From assembly GCA_001839685.1 (NCBI GenBank), contig MLAK01000554.1:8317-72316 (forward strand): a stretch of DNA of 64,000 nucleotides, written 5' to 3'. Numbering within the stretch: position 1 is the stretch's first letter; every line of letters begins with the position of its first letter. This DNA is from Tritrichomonas foetus. Lineage: Eukaryota; Parabasalia; Tritrichomonadida; Tritrichomonadidae. The notes below the pieces were generated by a model. That model searched no databases and had not been told where the DNA came from. It worked only from the letters and a program-made list of their open reading frames with translations. The translations under genes were made by a program, and so were the position numbers. Of this stretch, positions 60,757 to 64,000 are shown piece after piece.

Positions 60757-60943
60757 CTTAAAAATTCTTTCAAATCCGTAAACCCCATTCAAAAAATTCA
60801 ACGATAAATTTTCTTCTAACTTCATATTCATCTCTACTTTGTTATTTTTATCATTGAAACTTAATTTGTGATTAAAATCTTTTCTAGCAAATCATTGAAC
60901 ATCAATTTAATTGGCCTTCAAAGGTCAAAAAATCGGTTGAACC

Positions 60944-60957
60944 ACGATACGTATCGT
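60944..60957. repeat. 14-base perfect palindrome
   Basis: ACGATACGTATCGT is its own reverse complement. It lies in a low-GC intergenic region where CpG-containing words are rare, so it may be a protein-binding site. Nothing else supports that. Confidence 0.5.
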
Positions 60958-61347
60958 ATTATCCACACAAAAAAACATAAAATAAATAAAAAATAAAATA
61001 AAATGACTGATTCGCGACACCATGATGCTCTGTCGACTAGATTTCAAAATGCCTGATTTAATGGGCAAATTCACTTATTAGAAATCAATATTTGATTGAA
61101 TCCTTTTAATATTGATATCCTTCTATATATTAAAGGAAATCGAAGTCCTGCTTTGAAAGGAGTAGAAGAGAGATATTAAAAATGATATTGCAAAAATATA
61201 ACCATTTCTCGTGAAAAAAGTCGATTATGAAATCGTTGTCAATCATCTTTATGATCAAAAATCAGAATTATATATATATTAATATTTGTGTACAGTTTTT
61301 CGTATTGAAAATTATATTTGATTGAAAATGGCATCATTATATCAGTA

Positions 61348-61370
61348 AAAATCCTCACTTAGGATTTTTT
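61348..61370. repeat. perfect 9-bp hairpin
   Basis: AAAAATCCT at 61348-61356 pairs with AGGATTTTT at 61362-61370 across the 5-base loop CACTT. It may be a transcript-end structure of either flanking gene or chance. Confidence 0.5.
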
Positions 61371-61851
61371 ATAATATTCACAGAACCTGTAAGGCTTGCT
61401 GTGCCCGGTTTTTTCACTTAGGTTTTCATCATAAAAAGCATTTATTTCACCATAGTAAATTGACCAACTTTGCTGTGAAACTGGATTTTGACCAAAAAAG
61501 TGACGTTTTATCATGGGATGTTATTCAAGCAAAGTTAGTCAAAATTGAGAGGTTTGTCTGGAATTTGGACACTGGACATCAATCAAAATCACTGGCCTGG
61601 GCGAGTCTTAATTATTCTGATTCCATTTTCAAATCAAATATCATTTTTTGATAAATTTGTCAAAAAATCTGGAATCAAAACTGCACCCTAATATGAAGCA
61701 CTCTGATTATAAGCAAAGTGGGAATCAGAAACTCTTTACTTCTGAGGTGAAATGAAATGAAAAAGCCTTTTTGAATCGAGACAACTAAAAATTTATGTTA
61801 AAACTCAGTTTTATATAGAAGATTTCACTTTTGAATAGATTCCAATCGACT

Positions 61852-64000
61852 TTAACTGAATGATTGGAATGCCACGTTCATATCTTTGCCTCCTTCTGAT
61901 CTGAAATCAGTTTGTTTTGTTTGTCTTTTGATCACAACGAGGAAAATCACCACAGTGATTGCAACGCCAACAACGAAGCATCCACAAGCGGCTGCAGCAA
62001 CAACTGCAACAGAAACGCCACCACTTCCACCTTTGCTGTCATCACCTTCATCTGGATTGTTTGTTGGTTCCACTGTCGGTTCAACTGTTGGTTCCACTGT
62101 TGGCCCAGTTGATGGCTCAGTCGTCGGTTCAACTGTTGGTCCAGTTGTGGTTCCAGTTGATGGCTCAATTGTTGGTTCAGGAGTATCAACAATTTCTATT
62201 GAAGGTGGCTCACCTGTTGTTGTGAAAGAATCTTTTGATGCTTCTACACAGTAAATAGTGGCTTTGTTTCCTGTTGGTGTGTCAATGACGATTCCTGATG
62301 CCTCTGTTTTTGTCCATTGACCTTCAACTTTGATTCCTGTGTTTTCACCTGCTGCACGTAATGTTATTTTAGGAGCTTTAGCCTTTTGTGATGAGAAAAA
62401 TCGTGAGAGTAATTTTGAATTTATTGTTGATGTCTTCTTCAAAGTGATGTTTTGTCCATTAGAAATGACAACTTGTCCATTTCCGGAAAGTAAACCTCCA
62501 TTCATTGAAACACTTTCTAAAACACCATTCACAAAGTTGCATATGAGTGTGCAACCTGTTTTGGCTTCAACTGAAAGTGATGAATCCAAAAGTTCTGCAT
62601 CAACTGATGACATTGTTGCTACATTAGAGATAACTTCTGTTGATGTGAAAGACAAAGAACGATGGGTATTTTCACGTTGGCCTTCAAGTGTGATCTTTGG
62701 CTTCTTGCTGTTTTTGTTCGTGTAACTTCCATGAAGAAGACCTTCGCGACTTAAATTAACTTTGAAATCACGCATTGCACCAGAAAATGTATATCTCATT
62801 TCAACTGGATAAATTACATAAGATTCAATGTAGGAATCGAAAACTTTTTCATTAAATTGGTATTGTTCTCTTGGACAGTTTGGATCATTTTCTGAATTTC
62901 GTAAGCACCATTGTAATAACTGTGGTTTCTTGTAAGTATCTCTTCCATCAGTGAGCCATTCAAGTGTCACCTTTGAAACAACCAAATCATAACCAGAAAT
63001 TCCTGTTTTCTCGTAATAAACATAGATATTTCCTTCAGCATCAATTGCGGCTGATGAATATCCTGATGAGAGCCATTCGACTGACTTTTGGTAAGGCCAG
63101 GTTTCTCCTTCATCATATGAAATCATAACTGACACATTTGTACGACCACTTTTTACATAATTGATAGAATGGATGAGTCTATTCTTTTCAAAGCCATCAA
63201 TTACTGAAGTGTATCTTGAAATGTCTCCATTGCAGTCTGGGTCCCATGCATCAACTACATTTTTTGTTCGATACCAAGTTGCTCCTCTGTCTTTTGACCA
63301 GGCAAATCGGCGATTTCCTCCTTGACGAACGGAAATCATTAAATCACCACTATTGAGTTCAACCACTTTAGCTTCGTTTGCATAGCTGCCATATGCCCGA
63401 GGGAATTCTGTTTCCATTCCCCATGTTTCTCCAAGATCATCAGTGTACATGACATAGTTTCTGATATCTGAGCCTTCTGAAGCATTACCATTGTGAACCA
63501 AGCAGGCGAATCTGAGTGAACCATCACGCATCTGAACTCCTGAGCCTGAAGATACAAACATTCCCTTCCATTGGTTCTTTCGTTCATCATCGCAATCCGT
63601 GCAAAGTGGGCTATATAAGAAATGCGTGATGTCTCTTGGTTTTGACCATGTATGACCATTATCGGTACTCTTTGAGAAATACATATGTTGTGGATTCTCT
63701 GAATTACTTTGATGGAAACCATTATCACCAACCCAAGCACAGAAAATGTCTCCACTTTTTCTGTCCATAACCAAAGCAGCATCACCATCACCTTTTTGTC
63801 GAATTGCTCCTGAAATTGTGAAGGCATCACTCCATTCACCATTGGGTGGTTTGACACGACCAATAACACTAATAGCAGCTGGAAGATCACCATTGTGATC
63901 ACGTCTTAAATCGTTGACAGCAACAATTGTTCCATCTTTAGCGACTTCGATTGCAGGAATTCTGAAAAACTTCGATCCATACATTTTGGCTTGGAACAAA
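61852..64000 (-). CDS. membrane-anchored sialidase (GH33-like), 5' end outside the window
   Basis: The gene runs off the right edge; the 716 residues seen lack the true N-terminus. The sialidase domain (about residues 10-370) has the FRIP motif (FFRIPAIEV, catalytic arginine), DLRRDHNGDLP, and four Asp-boxes: STDNGHTWS, TDDLGETWG, SKDRGATWY and SYDEGETWP. NEAKVVEL carries the family glutamate and GYSSAAI a likely catalytic-tyrosine region. A beta-rich domain follows, then a Thr/Pro-rich stalk with repeated (V/T)EPT units, a membrane helix (about 660-685, VSVAVVAAAACGCFVVGVAI) and a short charged tail. It releases terminal sialic acid from host glycoconjugates at the cell surface; extracellular sialidases are known in Tritrichomonas. 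The Glu, Tyr and Arg assignments are from memory of the family. Confidence 0.93.
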   Translation of the reverse strand, partial: LFQAKMYGSKFFRIPAIEVAKDGTIVAVNDLRRDHNGDLPAAISVIGRVKPPNGEWSDAFTISGAIRQKGDGDAALVMDRKSGDIFCAWVGDNGFHQSNSENPQHMYFSKSTDNGHTWSKPRDITHFLYSPLCTDCDDERKNQWKGMFVSSGSGVQMRDGSLRFACLVHNGNASEGSDIRNYVMYTDDLGETWGMETEFPRAYGSYANEAKVVELNSGDLMISVRQGGNRRFAWSKDRGATWYRTKNVVDAWDPDCNGDISRYTSVIDGFEKNRLIHSINYVKSGRTNVSVMISYDEGETWPYQKSVEWLSSGYSSAAIDAEGNIYVYYEKTGISGYDLVVSKVTLEWLTDGRDTYKKPQLLQWCLRNSENDPNCPREQYQFNEKVFDSYIESYVIYPVEMRYTFSGAMRDFKVNLSREGLLHGSYTNKNSKKPKITLEGQRENTHRSLSFTSTEVISNVATMSSVDAELLDSSLSVEAKTGCTLICNFVNGVLESVSMNGGLLSGNGQVVISNGQNITLKKTSTINSKLLSRFFSSQKAKAPKITLRAAGENTGIKVEGQWTKTEASGIVIDTPTGNKATIYCVEASKDSFTTTGEPPSIEIVDTPEPTIEPSTGTTTGPTVEPTTEPSTGPTVEPTVEPTVEPTNNPDEGDDSKGGSGGVSVAVVAAAACGCFVVGVAITVVIFLVVIKRQTKQTDFRSEGGKDMNVAFQSFS

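Larger units (their letters stand above)
60397..61851. other. intergenic region with a palindrome and a hairpin
   Basis: About 1.45 kb between two minus-strand surface-protein genes. It contains an exact AATAAACTTTTT (60745-60756, reading toward the beta-helix gene on its strand), a perfect 14-base palindrome at 60944-60957 and a 9-bp hairpin at 61348-61370. A 63-codon plus-strand frame near 61460-61651 starts without ATG and is uncertain. Confidence 0.5.

Noticed and set aside
61460..61651. 63-codon plus-strand frame upstream of the sialidase gene's 3' end
   Set aside because: It starts without an ATG, and no family is recognisable; kept only as a note in the intergenic entry.

Overview
The window looks like a trichomonad nuclear genome, most like Tritrichomonas or a close relative (inference from gene content, not from a marker gene). 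It is very AT-rich, every large gene is a single uninterrupted reading frame, and the standard code holds: TGA, TAA and TAG all end long genes. The content is typical of these parasites: several divergent protein kinases, R2R3-type Myb proteins, N/Q-rich and coiled-coil proteins, secreted or membrane-anchored surface proteins, a decayed BspA-like leucine-rich-repeat gene, a sialidase, a secreted beta-amylase, and DDE transposons. Many AT-rich start positions are ambiguous. Where an open frame begins at a non-ATG codon I moved the start to the first in-frame ATG.

Layout. 1-1278 is non-coding apart from a possible decayed coding stretch at the left edge. 1.3-25 kb holds a type II membrane glycosyltransferase-like protein, a TM9SF/nonaspanin, a kinase-like protein lacking the DFG aspartate (likely pseudokinase), a CAMK-like kinase, a beta-helix-like surface protein, a large AGC kinase of the IRE/Rim15/MAST type with its zinc motif, a DMT-type transporter, a secreted beta-amylase and an N-rich coiled-coil protein. 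23-32.2 kb is a local array of one cysteine-rich membrane-anchored surface protein family: two decayed remnants, one copy interrupted by an in-frame TGA and carrying three 321-bp tandem repeats, and one copy carrying a 24-bp repeat array that runs into an assembly gap. A decayed Tc1/mariner-like transposase lies between the two large copies. 32.7-40.6 kb encodes two large helical proteins of unknown function. 41.1-44.5 kb has a 20-bp minisatellite and a nearly intact pogo/Tigger-like transposon with 42-bp terminal inverted repeats and a TA target duplication. 45-57 kb holds two Myb proteins, a coiled-coil protein, a uridine-kinase-like enzyme, an amino acid transporter, a small membrane protein and CFAP410, a ciliary/basal-body LRR protein. 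57.7-64 kb has a BspA-like pseudogene, a second beta-helix-like surface protein, and the 3' part of a membrane-anchored sialidase that runs off the right edge.

How the genes relate. There is no operon logic. The shared theme is the cell surface and the host or environmental glycan interface: sialidase, beta-amylase, beta-helix proteins, cysteine-rich proteins, glycosyltransferase and transporters. Signalling and transcription proteins make up most of the rest. A short oriented A/T-rich motif (AAAAAGTT[T/G/A]) sits upstream of about eleven genes, reading toward the gene each time, and is a candidate promoter element. The most interesting region is the cysteine-rich surface gene array, whose perfect repeats, identical 3' ends, decayed copies and single nonsense codon suggest ongoing recombination and possible surface variation.
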